The position numbers and the translations under genes are program-made. Of a stretch of DNA of 64,000 nt, positions 1 through 8,500 are shown in pieces; the stretch's first letter is position 1, and every line of letters starts with the position of its first letter. The DNA comes from JABSSA01 sp039960995 (GTDB taxonomy: Bacteria > Pseudomonadota > Alphaproteobacteria > Rhodobacterales > Rhodobacteraceae). The stretch covers positions 1 to 64,000 of the forward strand of contig JBDVKF010000084.1 in assembly GCA_039960995.1 (NCBI GenBank), written 5' to 3'. Below the pieces are notes generated by a model that was not told where the DNA came from, ran no database searches, and worked only from the letters and a program-made list of their open reading frames with translations.

Positions 1-2199
1 ACCGAGATTTTGGCCGATTACGGCGTCTCAGGCCACGGCCATGTCATGCGCGAACTGACCCATGAGACTGGCACGGATGCTTCGGAAAAACTTTCCGGAA
101 ACGTCGATGACGACGCCATGTTTGGCGGCGCTGGTGATGACACTCTGTCTGGCCGGTCTGGCGAAGACCTCTTGCAAGGCGGCACCGGCAATGACAGGCT
201 GTTTGGCGGCGCGGGTGACGACATTATCGATGGCGGCGAAGGCGAAGATTTCTTGCGCGGTGGTGCCGGAAACGACCTGCTGATTTCGCGAGGGGATGGG
301 CGTGAACCCGATATCGCCTATGATCCGGATCGCGACGAAGGTGATCCGCTGAACGAGCTGACCAATGGCAAGCTCTACCCCAACCAACCGGTGCCGGGTG
401 GCGATGCATTGGTGGGTGACAAAGGCGCGGATATCTTTTATTTCCAATCGCTTATCAACGCCAAAGAACGCTTTATCAAAAAGCACACGCAGGATGACGG
501 CACCATCAACTGGCACGGTGTGGCGGGCGAAAATGACAGCCTGCACGACCACTGGGTCGACAGCATCGGCCATGACATGATCATGGATTATTCCCGCGCC
601 GAAGGCGACAGGATCGCCATCGAGGGCCACACAACCCAGATCAGTGACATCACTTATGGCGATGCCGATGGCGACGGCGTGCTCGATCATTCGATCATCT
701 CGCTTTACTCCGATCAGGGCAACAATGGCGGCGCTCACAACCTTGACGAGCTGGGCACAATCACCGTCTACGGCGACCTCGTCAAACTCTCCGACATCGA
801 ACACACCGCAGCCCCAGCATACGGCATCGTCGCCACAATCGAAGACATCAAAGACGCCCTCGCACCAAGCGAAGTCTCAGAAGATATCGAGCATAAATTC
901 GTGTCCGCCTTGACGGATGGCGGGACAGTCACGGCTGACGATGGCACCCCCCCGGTGTTCGCGGCCAGCGGCAGCTATAGCTTTGTGCGCGATGAACGCG
1001 CAGCCCTTGTGTTTGATCACACAAACGCAATGTCATTGGCCAGCGGCACCATCGCATTAACGTTCCAAGCAGATGTGTTGATCGATCACCAATGGCTGAT
1101 CTCAAAGGATGCAACTGGCAATGCCGACGGGCACCTGGCCGTCTATCTTAACGTCGACGGGAACCTGACGGTGCGTTTGCAAACAGCGGACAAAAGTCAC
1201 TATTTCACCATCGAAGAGGCCATCGAAACCGGCCGCTCTTATGACTTTGCCGTCACCTTTGGCGATCAGGGTCTAGAGGTCTATCTCGACGGTGTCCGAG
1301 CCGCCTATGACGAAGAGCTGCAAGTTGGACTTGATGGCAATAACGAAGCCCTGATCATCGGCGCCAACGGTTGGAGCGCGACCCCCGGCACCACAGACAA
1401 CATCAACAGCCACTTCACCGGCGAAATCAGCGATGTTGCGGTTTACGATCGTCAGTTGGATGCGGATGAACTGTATGGATCAGCACCGCGCAGCAACATC
1501 CAATACATGACCGGCGAAGTCGAAAGCTACACCGTCGCTCAAAACGCGGCCGGAGACATCATCCTAAAGGGCGAAGAAGGTCGCACCGTTGTTGATGACG
1601 CGGAATACATCGCCTTCGACGACCTTTCCGTGCGCACGCAAGACATCGAGTTCGGATCCAAAAACGAAGACACCATCACCGGCAGCGACGGCGCAGACAT
1701 ATTGGTCGGTCGTGGTGGCGCGGATCAACTCTTTGGATACGGCAATGACGACGTCCTTATGGGCCGCTGGGGCGATGACAGCCTTTGGGGCAGTGAAGGC
1801 AACGATTTGCTCTTGGGCGACATTGGCGACGACTACCTCAATGGCGGCTCCCAATCTGACACGTTGCATGGCGGCGAAGGGGATGACGACCTTAAGGGTG
1901 GCGAAGGGGATGACCATCTGTATGGCGGCCTTGGCGACGACTACCTCTATGGCGAAAGCTGGGGCGAGGCAGACCCAAGCGCGACAGACATCGTCTATTA
2001 TGACGGCAACTTTGCTGACTATTCCTTCTCAACCCATTCGTGGTTCCACACTGGCCGCGACGAAACCGTGCAACAGCTGATCGTCGAAGACGCGGCCAGC
2101 GGCGGGTTGGACGGCTTCTATGAAGGTCAGGATCGTCTGCTGGATATCGACTTGATTGTCTTTGCAGACCAAACCGTGTCTGTCGTCGATCTGCTGTAA
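1..2199 (+). CDS. RTX calcium-binding protein with LamG-like domain (5' end outside window)
   Basis: The frame is open to the left window edge, so the TTG at position 10 is not a credible start and the N-terminus is missing. Two blocks of glycine/aspartate nonapeptides of the GGxGxDxLx type are visible, one near residues 35-90 and one near 555-645. They are known to bind calcium as a parallel beta-roll and to mark proteins exported by type I secretion. Between them, about residues 310-490, is a region with the look of a concanavalin A/LamG sandwich (the VYLDGVRAAYD strand and the final EISDVAVYDRQL segment). The C-terminus (IDLIVFADQTVSVVDLL) is hydrophobic and acidic, as in type I secretion signals. 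No catalytic domain is seen; a glycan-binding or surface role is an inference. No ABC/HlyD export genes are nearby. Confidence 0.85.
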   Translation, partial: TEILADYGVSGHGHVMRELTHETGTDASEKLSGNVDDDAMFGGAGDDTLSGRSGEDLLQGGTGNDRLFGGAGDDIIDGGEGEDFLRGGAGNDLLISRGDGREPDIAYDPDRDEGDPLNELTNGKLYPNQPVPGGDALVGDKGADIFYFQSLINAKERFIKKHTQDDGTINWHGVAGENDSLHDHWVDSIGHDMIMDYSRAEGDRIAIEGHTTQISDITYGDADGDGVLDHSIISLYSDQGNNGGAHNLDELGTITVYGDLVKLSDIEHTAAPAYGIVATIEDIKDALAPSEVSEDIEHKFVSALTDGGTVTADDGTPPVFAASGSYSFVRDERAALVFDHTNAMSLASGTIALTFQADVLIDHQWLISKDATGNADGHLAVYLNVDGNLTVRLQTADKSHYFTIEEAIETGRSYDFAVTFGDQGLEVYLDGVRAAYDEELQVGLDGNNEALIIGANGWSATPGTTDNINSHFTGEISDVAVYDRQLDADELYGSAPRSNIQYMTGEVESYTVAQNAAGDIILKGEEGRTVVDDAEYIAFDDLSVRTQDIEFGSKNEDTITGSDGADILVGRGGADQLFGYGNDDVLMGRWGDDSLWGSEGNDLLLGDIGDDYLNGGSQSDTLHGGEGDDDLKGGEGDDHLYGGLGDDYLYGESWGEADPSATDIVYYDGNFADYSFSTHSWFHTGRDETVQQLIVEDAASGGLDGFYEGQDRLLDIDLIVFADQTVSVVDLL

Positions 2200-2230
2200 C
2201 GCATCACCACAGCGATCAAAATCAAACGAA

Positions 2231-2262
2231 ACAAGCGGCGCGGATCAATCGCGCCGTTTGCC
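2231..2262. terminator. Hairpin between convergent genes
   Basis: An 11-bp stem with one G-U pair (CAAGCGGCGCG / CGCGCCGTTTG, 2232-2242 and 2250-2260) encloses a 7-nt loop. It lies between the RTX stop codon (2199) and the stop of the oppositely oriented anti-sigma gene (2262). There is no long T tract, so termination is likely but not certain. Confidence 0.6.
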
Positions 2263-2591
2263 TATTTTGGGTCATCGGTCTTTGCAGGATCTGCGCGGCT
2301 GGAAATAACCGCTGTAATCAGATCTTCGGGCACATCATTCAAAAGTGCGGACGCGTCCTCATCGTCGCTCAATCCCTGTTGGGCCGCCAACATACTTGCC
2401 TTATAGGCCGCCAAATAATCGCGGCACTCGCGGCACACTTTCAAATGCAGATCAAACAGGAACTGTTCCTTCGGCGTCAGCCCACCCTCTAAATACTCCA
2501 TGATAAAGGCTTCGAACTCCCGACAATTGATCATCATCGGCGCGCGAAACATCACGCCACGTATATGACGTCTGATTGTTTCAAGACTCAT
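2262..2591 (-). CDS. Putative zinc-finger anti-sigma factor
   Basis: A 109-residue soluble protein. It carries the HxxxCxxC signature (HLKVCREC, about residues 50-57) preceded by a helix, as in the zf-HC2/ZAS anti-sigma domain that sequesters ECF sigma factors. No transmembrane segment is seen, so it should be cytoplasmic. Its ATG overlaps the stop codon of the upstream sigma gene (ATGA), and a GGGAGG ribosome site sits 9-10 nt upstream, which fixes the start. Translational coupling with the sigma gene supports a sigma/anti-sigma pair. What signal it senses cannot be read from the sequence. The C-terminal half is acidic and not recognised. Confidence 0.75.
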   Translation of the reverse strand: MSLETIRRHIRGVMFRAPMMINCREFEAFIMEYLEGGLTPKEQFLFDLHLKVCRECRDYLAAYKASMLAAQQGLSDDEDASALLNDVPEDLITAVISSRADPAKTDDPK

Positions 2592-3256
2592 TTGTCGAAC
2601 CTCCCATCGCGCATGCCGGGTTCCAAGATCACCTTAAGGGCTGCACGCGCTCTGTGAAGCCGTACTTTTACATTTGTCTCGGATATCTCGAGCATGTGAG
2701 CGACCTCAGATGTCGAATGTTCCTCAATATCGCGCAGCAACAGCACAATACGATACGTATCCGGCAGCGTCGCAATCGCGTCCATGACAAGACGACGAGT
2801 CTGAGATGTGATCAAAACCTGCTCGGGACTAGGCGATTGGCTCCAAGCCGGTTCGAAACGGCAGCCATTGCGATCGAATTCGGGCAACAAAGGATCAATC
2901 GAACTGTCTTCATTAAAGGATTTACGTTTGCGCAGGATCATCAAAGCTTCGTTGACGACAATGCGCCGGATCCAGGCCTTGATGTTCACCTCACCCTGAA
3001 ACTGATCGCCCTTTGTAAATACTTTGGAAAACGCGCTTTGCACCGCATCTTCGGCCAATGCCGTATCGGTCAGATAATGGCGCGCAGTGCGCATCATCCA
3101 ACCGATATGGGCCCGCACAAATTCGGAGGTTCCAATACGATCACTGGCCTCTGGGATCACCGCCCCGATGCCGTCTTGCGTCCCCGCTCGATTTTTCGAA
3201 TTCGCGTCATCCACAGAAACGTGGCTTCCCTCAGCAAGCTTGACTGTTGCACACAC
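2588..3256 (-). CDS. ECF RNA polymerase sigma factor
   Basis: 222 codons. Region 2 spans about residues 45-110 (ARHYLTDTALAEDAVQSAF, then IKAWIRRIVVNEALMILRKRK, the core-binding and -10 recognition helices). Region 4 spans about 150-210 and contains the helix-turn-helix (HSTSEVAHMLEISETNVKVRLHRARAAL). Regions 1 and 3 are missing, which defines the extracytoplasmic-function class. A short poorly conserved N-terminus precedes region 2; the GTG at 3256 is the longest start and a GTG at 3214 behind GAGGGA is an alternative. It is translationally coupled to the zinc-finger anti-sigma gene. The upstream 200 bp (3257-3453) probably holds its promoter, but I cannot define a clear self-recognised motif there. 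Confidence 0.9.
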   Translation of the reverse strand: MCATVKLAEGSHVSVDDANSKNRAGTQDGIGAVIPEASDRIGTSEFVRAHIGWMMRTARHYLTDTALAEDAVQSAFSKVFTKGDQFQGEVNIKAWIRRIVVNEALMILRKRKSFNEDSSIDPLLPEFDRNGCRFEPAWSQSPSPEQVLITSQTRRLVMDAIATLPDTYRIVLLLRDIEEHSTSEVAHMLEISETNVKVRLHRARAALKVILEPGMRDGRFDK

Positions 3257-3453
3257 TGCCTACCCTGCCAAAGGGCAATTGGTCAAACAGGCCTCGCGAT
3301 TTTTTTCGTTCAAAATCAACATCAACCAGAGGTTTAATCCTATATTTTGGCTTATGCGTTACTGTTCTGCACGTTCTTGTTGAATTTCTGGATCAGGACA
3401 TTCCGTCCAAGGCATTCTCGACCATGCAATGACCTTTGAACGCAGAGCGGGCC

Positions 3454-3756
3454 TCATTTGTAAAGCGGGTCCAACCATCCTGTTTCAGCGACGATACGAC
3501 CAAGGAAACCTGCGCTTTCTACTGTATAATGGCCAATATCAGGATAAACGGCATCGCCATCCGGAGTAATCGCATGACAGATGGCTTGCTCTTGCATGCA
3601 GACAAAGCGCTCTTTGGCTAAATAGACGGCCCCTGTTTTGGTCGCGACGTTAGCGATAAACTGATTTGCCTCCGCAACGGTTGGGTCAATGTTCTCAAAG
3701 TGGATGCGATTAGCCGCGGCCTTACGCAACGTGCCATTGTCAATCCAGAAGGTTTC
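3454..3756 (-). pseudogene. 3' remnant of an acyltransferase SGNH domain
   Basis: About 100 codons in one frame, closed upstream by a TGA at 3757-3759 and lacking any good start. The C-terminal part contains a cysteine pair around MQEQAIC and then DGDAVYPDIGHYTVESA. This is the arrangement of the SGNH hydrolase-like tail of OafA/YrhL-type membrane acyltransferases, with its conserved late Asp-x-x-His. The acyltransferase 3 membrane domain of 300+ residues that should precede it is absent. It therefore looks like the surviving end of a larger gene that transferred acetyl groups to surface polysaccharide. The upstream part is replaced by an unrelated AT-rich gene, which suggests recombination. 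Family assignment rests on motif pattern only. Confidence 0.55.
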
Positions 3757-3777
3757 TCAGAAACACCGTCTACAAAT

Positions 3778-4185
3778 CTAAGCGCCCCTCCGATCTTCAT
3801 ACTCCTTTTGTTCGATCTTCAATGCCTTAGAATTCAAAAAAATTCTCTTAAACTCTTCCCAAGGCAAGGTATCGTCGTCGAAATCGCAAAACATGTCGCA
3901 TACGGTAACGGTACGTTCCTTTTGATCAAACTCTAAAACAAGGATGTTTCCTTCCCATTCATCACCACCCTCATCAAGAAAAAAATCCTCAAAATCGTCG
4001 AGCATTTCAGAGTTATCCCGATGACCAAGCATGGCTGAAAACTCATCGATCACTCTTTCATATGCTGCATCCGACAAAATCAATCGTCTCTCGCGAGTAT
4101 AACTCACGTCATCATTTAAGATGGATGATTTCGGTACTAACCTGATTTTTCGTAACAATTTTTGGAAGAATAAAAAATCTGGCAT
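3778..4185 (-). CDS. Hypothetical acidic protein
   Basis: 135 residues using the ATG at 4185, which has AGAGGG 9-10 nt upstream; the open frame extends to 4344 but that extension has no ribosome site and different composition. The N-terminus is basic and hydrophobic (LFFQKLLRKIRLVPKSSI). The body is very acidic, with the stretch MLDDFEDFFLDEGGDEWEG and a later WEEFKRIFLNS helix. It could be an immunity- or SMI1/KNR4-like small protein by its acidic character, but I do not recognise a family. It is AT-rich compared with the core genes and lies in the patch next to tRNA-Leu, which suggests transfer. Confidence 0.55.
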   Translation of the reverse strand: MPDFLFFQKLLRKIRLVPKSSILNDDVSYTRERRLILSDAAYERVIDEFSAMLGHRDNSEMLDDFEDFFLDEGGDEWEGNILVLEFDQKERTVTVCDMFCDFDDDTLPWEEFKRIFLNSKALKIEQKEYEDRRGA

Positions 4186-4737
4186 CAATCTCAACCCTCT
4201 TTTCGAACCCAAATGATTACATTTATGTACTTCGGATGTTTCAACACCACCTGAACCTTGAAGCCACCCTTCCCAATGCAACGTCTGTTCGCAACAGTTG
4301 TAGCGTGCAAATATGTTAACCATGGCCAACGCTGCGTGCATCACATGCGCCCGACCACAACCTTGACGATTGTTCGGGTCTGTAGATGCTGAACAATCGG
4401 ATCACAGCGCACCGAGACGCCGATGTTGTGTGGAAAGAAAACTCAAGCCTTGCTCAAAAGAATGATAGGCTTCGACGTTGAAACTGGACTCTCAAGAAGG
4501 AAATTTACCGGAGTGGGTCAAGCAACGAAATTAATATATCGAAACATCAAGCCGTGAAGATACTCAAATATATCGAAGTTCTATAGTTGGATGATTGCAC
4601 CAAAAAAACAAATTCATCTTAAATTCCGGCAAACCCTTTTTCGTAACATGCTTTGCTGTATAGTCTGAAGCATATCCAGCAGTTGGCTTGATGACCGAGA
4701 TCGAATGAAATTTTAGCGCAGTGGAGTTAAAAGATTG
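4186..4737. other. AT-rich gene-free stretch
   Basis: No convincing coding region on either strand. Base composition is clearly richer in A and T than the flanking core genes. It separates two unrecognised genes that diverge from here, so promoters for both are expected in it. I see no transposase fragment or clear inverted repeat. Confidence 0.4.
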
Positions 4738-5268
4738 ATGAAACGCAAAGACAGCATTGCAAAGAGATACTCTCAACAGCAGGTGCTGACCAAGCAAACT
4801 GGTGTACAAGGATGCGGTCGAAATCTAATTTTCTTTTTGCTTACTGCATTGTACTTGGTTCTCTTTTTTAATCCAAGCTTAGCTCGAGGTCACGGTGTAT
4901 TACAATTCTTACCCCTAGATGCGGGCCTCACAGAGCAAATTCTTCAAAACTGCGGATTTTCTTCCGAAAAACAATTTTTTGGTTTTTCAGGCGAACATAA
5001 CGTTCTGTTCAGAACAGAAAAAGCCTGTAGTTTAGGTCTGGCCTCCTCCGGTTGTGAAACGTTTGCTTTTAACGTTAACCGAAGGATGTGTAAGAGCCTT
5101 GGTGTTTCTGTCGGAAATGCAGAGCAAGATCGGGATTTTTTAAAAGACCTTAACTTAAATAGACGTCAGCTCAACCAGTTAGGTTTGATTCCTTTTGTGC
5201 TCAAGTTGGACGGAGAATTAAGAATCCTGGTTGATCTTAAGCGTAGGTTTTTGGTGGAGCGTTGGTAA
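4738..5268 (+). CDS. Hypothetical membrane-anchored or exported protein
   Basis: 176 residues from the ATG at 4738 with GGAG about 10 nt upstream (a TTG one codon earlier is less likely). A basic N-terminus is followed by one hydrophobic segment near residues 29-50 (LIFFLLTALYLVLFF, then NPSLARG), so the product is either a signal-anchored or a secreted protein. The mature part contains four or five cysteines (NCGF, KACSLG, SGCETF, RMCKSL), which suggests disulphide bonds in the periplasm. No family recognised. It is AT-rich and rich in Leu, Asn and Lys codons unlike the core genes, which suggests foreign origin. Confidence 0.55.
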   Translation: MKRKDSIAKRYSQQQVLTKQTGVQGCGRNLIFFLLTALYLVLFFNPSLARGHGVLQFLPLDAGLTEQILQNCGFSSEKQFFGFSGEHNVLFRTEKACSLGLASSGCETFAFNVNRRMCKSLGVSVGNAEQDRDFLKDLNLNRRQLNQLGLIPFVLKLDGELRILVDLKRRFLVERW

Positions 5269-5594
5269 TGAATGGGATAAAAATTCCGCTACGGCGGCTC
5301 AGATCAGAAATGCCCACGAAAGCGATACGACAAGGGAATATGTTCATCGCTCCTAGCTGATCAGTCTTGGCGCTTGTCCAGCAAATCAGTGTCCGGTCGT
5401 ATCACGATTTTCCAAACTTCCATGACAAGAGGATTCTAAAGCAAAGTGGCCCGACTCCGACCGAGAGTTGTCTCACGTTCATCAAAACGCAAAACTTTGC
5501 GGGCCAGCGCCATACGTAAGGTGGGTTTCGCGATGGCATGAAACGCAACCGACCCCACAATTTTCTTTCATTTTAACAGCTTAGAGAAAATTTG
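5269..5594. other. Gene-free stretch beside tRNA-Leu
   Basis: About 325 bp downstream of the 3' end of the tRNA gene, with no supportable gene. I looked for a direct copy of the tRNA 3' end (an attachment-site duplicate) here and in the 3.4-5.3 kb patch and saw none. Confidence 0.4.
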
Positions 5595-5678
5595 TGGTGC
5601 GGGTGAAGGGACTCGAACCCCCACGCCAAAGGCGCCAGAACCTAAATCTGGTGCGTCTACCAATTCCGCCACACCCGC
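5595..5678 (-). tRNA. tRNA-Leu (anticodon TAG)
   Basis: The minus strand folds into a class II tRNA. The acceptor arms are GCGGGTG (5678-5672) and CACCCGC (5605-5599), with discriminator A and an encoded CCA at 5597-5595. The anticodon stem CCAGA/TCTGG encloses TTTAGGT, giving TAG, which reads leucine CUA/CUG-type codons. A long variable arm (GCGCCTTTGGCGT) is present, as expected for leucine tRNA. The T arm carries GGTTCGAGTCC. All parts match the family. Confidence 0.97.
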
Positions 5679-5815
5679 ATCTGACGGCCACATAGCAGAG
5701 GATTTTCGGCAACGCGAGAGGGATTCTTGAAAAACTTTGTGAGGTAGGTTTCGGACTTTTCCAAGATTTGCGCTATGCAATCGAAAACTGAGGCGGAAAA
5801 AATCGGACAGTGCCC

Positions 5816-6316
5816 ATGAAACCGAAAACGGTCGGGCACGCTGCAATCGAGCATAGACTCGCACAGCGTCGCTCTATTCAATCTACCGGTCTTGTTGCCG
5901 GTACTCTTGTCGTCACGGCAGACGGCGAAATCCCTGCGGAATATTTGACACCCGGAGACCGGATCGTCACGCGTGCCCATGGTCTGGTGTCGCTGAAATC
6001 TGTATCGGCTGTCACGCGCCACGTGCATATGATCCGCTTGGCCCCAGGGGCATTGGGGGCATCCCAACCTCGCCCGGCCATAGTGACATCGTCGCAACCG
6101 ATTTTGTTGCGCGGTCCTTTGGCGATGAAATTATGCGGCACCGCCCAAGGCGTGACCCCCGCAGGGTTTTTGGTCGACAACGAAGCCATCCGAGATCTGG
6201 GGCCGCGCGAGACACGGTTGATCCAGCTCAGCTTTGATCGCCCCGAAGTGATATATGCTGACGGAGTCGAGGTCGTTTTGCCAGCGCTTCACAACGAACA
6301 ACCAAAAGCCGCTTAG
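5816..6316 (+). CDS. Hint (hedgehog/intein)-domain protein
   Basis: 166 residues from ATG 5816 (an in-frame GTG at 5810 is the alternative). The segment STGLVAGTLVVTADGEIPAEYLTPGDRIVTRAHG, given here as residues of about 23-57, has the form of the Hint_2 domain common in Rhodobacterales, where the usual CF.xGT.I.T..G entry motif is followed by a LxxGDxV turn. Here the usual leading cysteine position of the motif is not Cys, so autoprocessing is doubtful. The rest (SSQPILLRGPLAMKL, then VYADG-like strand and LPALHNE) fits the end of the same fold. No other domain is attached. Its stop codon overlaps that of the convergent nnrD gene by a few bases. Role unknown; secretion-linked processing is only a family-level guess. 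Confidence 0.65.
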   Translation: MKPKTVGHAAIEHRLAQRRSIQSTGLVAGTLVVTADGEIPAEYLTPGDRIVTRAHGLVSLKSVSAVTRHVHMIRLAPGALGASQPRPAIVTSSQPILLRGPLAMKLCGTAQGVTPAGFLVDNEAIRDLGPRETRLIQLSFDRPEVIYADGVEVVLPALHNEQPKAA

Positions 6317-7179
6317 GCTTTCAAACCCGCCAATACCCCGGGCAGCTGATCCGGCAAGTCATCCGCGATCAACCCGGGGCCAAATCGGCGTGCGCATTCC
6401 ACATGCAACCACGCCCCGGCTTCGGCGGCCTCCATCGGGGACAGACCGCGCGCCATCAACCCAGTGATAAACCCCGACAACACATCCCCTGCCCCAGCCG
6501 TCGCCAACCACGGCGCGGCCCGATCTTCGGTTGCCATGTGGACAGAACTCCGCCCATCCGGGTGGGCAATGGCCGTAATCGCCCCTTTCAATAACACCAC
6601 GCACCCGGCACGCTCAGCCGCCGCACGCGCCGCGTCGATCTTGGGTTCGGGTGTGGTTTTTTCAGTCTCTTCCGCCAATGTCTCTGCAATATCTGGGAAC
6701 AAACGTCTGAATTCCCCAAAATGCGGCGTGATCACCACACGGGCATGAAGCTGTTCAAACAAAGTGTCTGGTGCACGTTCAAACCGCGACAACGCATCCG
6801 CATCCAACACAGCCGCTTTGTCCGAGCTTAGCGCCACGCGGACCATTTCCGCCGTGATTTGCGTCAACCCCAGCCCCGGCCCAAGGCAAACAGACGACAC
6901 ACGTACATCTTCGAGCAGCTCAACAAATCCTGTTGGTCCATCAATGCCACGGATCATGATCGCGTTGGGGTGCGTCGAATGCTCAAGAACCGCCCGCAAC
7001 GGACAGAGGATTGTGACCAACCCGGCCCCAACACGCAACGCCCCACGCGCCGCCAAACGTGCCGCGCCACCGTGCCCCGGCGGCCCCGACAGCACCAAAG
7101 CATGTCCGTGGCTGTATTTATGCCCCTGCCCTTTGCCCAGAAAGGCAAGCGTGTCACGGGTGATGATTTTTGGTGTCAT
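6313..7179 (-). CDS. nnrD: ADP/ATP-dependent NAD(P)H-hydrate dehydratase
   Basis: 288 residues covering only the C-terminal (YjeF_C, ribokinase-like) half of the usual bifunctional Nnr protein. It dehydrates the S form of damaged, hydrated NAD(P)H back to NAD(P)H at the expense of ADP or ATP. Visible motifs are GHKYSHGHALVLSG (about residues 19-32), AARLAARGALRVGAG, the VITPHFGEF segment (about 150) and the nucleotide/catalytic TAGAGDVLSGFITGL (about 225-240, Asp in GAGD being the conserved base). It follows nnrE on the same strand after a 75-nt gap with stop codons in all relevant frames, so the two halves are made separately here. Confidence 0.9.
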   Translation of the reverse strand: MTPKIITRDTLAFLGKGQGHKYSHGHALVLSGPPGHGGAARLAARGALRVGAGLVTILCPLRAVLEHSTHPNAIMIRGIDGPTGFVELLEDVRVSSVCLGPGLGLTQITAEMVRVALSSDKAAVLDADALSRFERAPDTLFEQLHARVVITPHFGEFRRLFPDIAETLAEETEKTTPEPKIDAARAAAERAGCVVLLKGAITAIAHPDGRSSVHMATEDRAAPWLATAGAGDVLSGFITGLMARGLSPMEAAEAGAWLHVECARRFGPGLIADDLPDQLPGVLAGLKA

Positions 7180-7254
7180 GGCGATACATTCAGCTTTTCA
7201 AAACGTGAGCCGGTTAAACAACCCCAACGTTAAGCAAAGGTTGCACAGAGCGCA

Positions 7255-7968
7255 TTACAAACCAATATCCGCAACCACGACATGGCCGCAATGCGCAGGC
7301 CCCTCTCCGGACACATGCCCAATTTTGCGTTTGTGAAACGTCACGGTCAGAGTGCAGAACGGACAGGCCGGCGCCCATTCCAATGCGCCCTTGCCCGGGA
7401 TCAACCCTGTGTCCGCATCCAGACCTGAGGGCACATCCACAGCCACCAATCGCGGTTGGTAAAAATCGCGATCCCCGCCATATCCGGCCAAGTGTCGCAA
7501 CACATCGCCCAAATCCCCCGTGACAGGCCGCGACAATCCAATCCCAAGAACCGCATCAATGAAAATATCCGCATCAGATGCCTGTTTTAAAGAACGCGAC
7601 GTCAACGGCACGACCGGACCAATCTTACACCACCGCTTGTAATTATGCGCCGCGTCATCGGGCAATCGACTGGGGTCTCCAACCGCAAGCACGTCGACCG
7701 TCCAACCCAAGGCGTGAAGCAAACGCGCAATAACATACCCGTCGCCCCCATTATTGCCTGGACCACACAGCGCCGCGGCCCTTGGCGTTCGATCAGAATG
7801 ATGCGAGGATGCCTCCGAATACGCAGCCAATTCAGGCCGTTGATCAAGAATGGCTTCGACCACGCCCTGCCCGGCGCGCTCCATCAATTCCAGCCCGCTG
7901 GCCACGCCTGAATGAATCGCTTTTCGCTCGATTTCCCGCATCTGGGCTGCGGTTATTACGTCGTCCAT
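7255..7968 (-). CDS. nnrE: NAD(P)H-hydrate epimerase
   Basis: 237 residues corresponding to the N-terminal YjeF_N half of Nnr. It interconverts the R and S epimers of hydrated NAD(P)H so that NnrD can repair both. Motifs seen: ITAAQMREIERKAIHSG (residues 5-21), the CGPGNNGGDGYVIARLL loop (about 68-84) and the AVDVPSGLDADTG strand (about 168-180). The protein ends at VVADIGL, exactly where the linker to the dehydratase starts in fused homologues. Start is ATG 7968. An internal segment SEASSHHSDRTPR is longer than usual for this loop. Confidence 0.9.
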   Translation of the reverse strand: MDDVITAAQMREIERKAIHSGVASGLELMERAGQGVVEAILDQRPELAAYSEASSHHSDRTPRAAALCGPGNNGGDGYVIARLLHALGWTVDVLAVGDPSRLPDDAAHNYKRWCKIGPVVPLTSRSLKQASDADIFIDAVLGIGLSRPVTGDLGDVLRHLAGYGGDRDFYQPRLVAVDVPSGLDADTGLIPGKGALEWAPACPFCTLTVTFHKRKIGHVSGEGPAHCGHVVVADIGL

Positions 7969-8129
7969 CCACCCCTCGATTCATTTTCGCCTATTTTTCA
8001 GGCATCTCGCATTTTTTTTAATCTTCGCCTTCACATTTAACCTCTCATAAACCTATAAATTAACGTATTGCATGGACGCCCTGTTCGCTCTTTGGTCTGC
8101 CTCGGCGGAAAGTCGGCGAGGAGGCCCCC

Positions 8130-8468
8130 ATGAAAAAAATCGAAGCCATCATCAAGCCATTCAAACTTGATGAAGTCAAAGAGGCGCTGCAAGAGGTTGG
8201 CGTGCAAGGCCTAAGCGTCATCGAAGTCAAAGGCTTTGGGCGTCAAAAGGGTCACACAGAACTGTACCGTGGCGCAGAATATGTCGTTGATTTTCTACCA
8301 AAAGTAAAAATCGAAGTCGTATTGGAAGATGATCAGTTGGATTCAGCCATCGAGGCGATCATCAGCGCGGCCAAAACGGAAAAGATCGGCGACGGCAAGA
8401 TTTTCGTCAGCTCGGTCGAACAAGCCATTCGCATCCGCACGGGTGAAACCAACGCAGATGCGCTTTGA
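8130..8468 (+). CDS. glnB: Nitrogen regulatory protein P-II
   Basis: 112 residues, the standard length. The T-loop carries the uridylylation tyrosine (Tyr51 in GAEYVVDF). The B-loop is KIGDGKIFV near residues 85-95 and the C-terminus is RIRTGETNADAL, the form typical of GlnB next to glnA rather than GlnK next to amtB. P-II senses 2-oxoglutarate/ATP and, through GlnE and NtrB, sets the activity and expression of glutamine synthetase. A strong GAGGAGG ribosome site precedes the ATG. It is 32 bp upstream of glnA, so the two are co-transcribed. I could not identify a convincing sigma-54 -24/-12 element in the preceding 110 bp. Confidence 0.97.
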   Translation: MKKIEAIIKPFKLDEVKEALQEVGVQGLSVIEVKGFGRQKGHTELYRGAEYVVDFLPKVKIEVVLEDDQLDSAIEAIISAAKTEKIGDGKIFVSSVEQAIRIRTGETNADAL

Positions 8469-8500
8469 ACCAACCAGCATAAATTAAGACAAAAGGAACG

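Noticed and set aside
28..804. Long minus-strand frame of 258 codons
   Set aside because: Antisense shadow of the repetitive RTX coding sequence.
4564..4809. Minus-strand frame of 81 codons
   Set aside because: AT-rich, no ribosome site, overlaps the start of the better supported plus-strand gene at 4738.
5595..5678. Attachment-site duplication of tRNA-Leu
   Set aside because: No direct copy of the tRNA 3' end seen within 3.3-5.6 kb.
8020..8129. Sigma-54 promoter before glnB
   Set aside because: Looked for TGGCAC-N5-TTGC; no convincing match with correct spacing.
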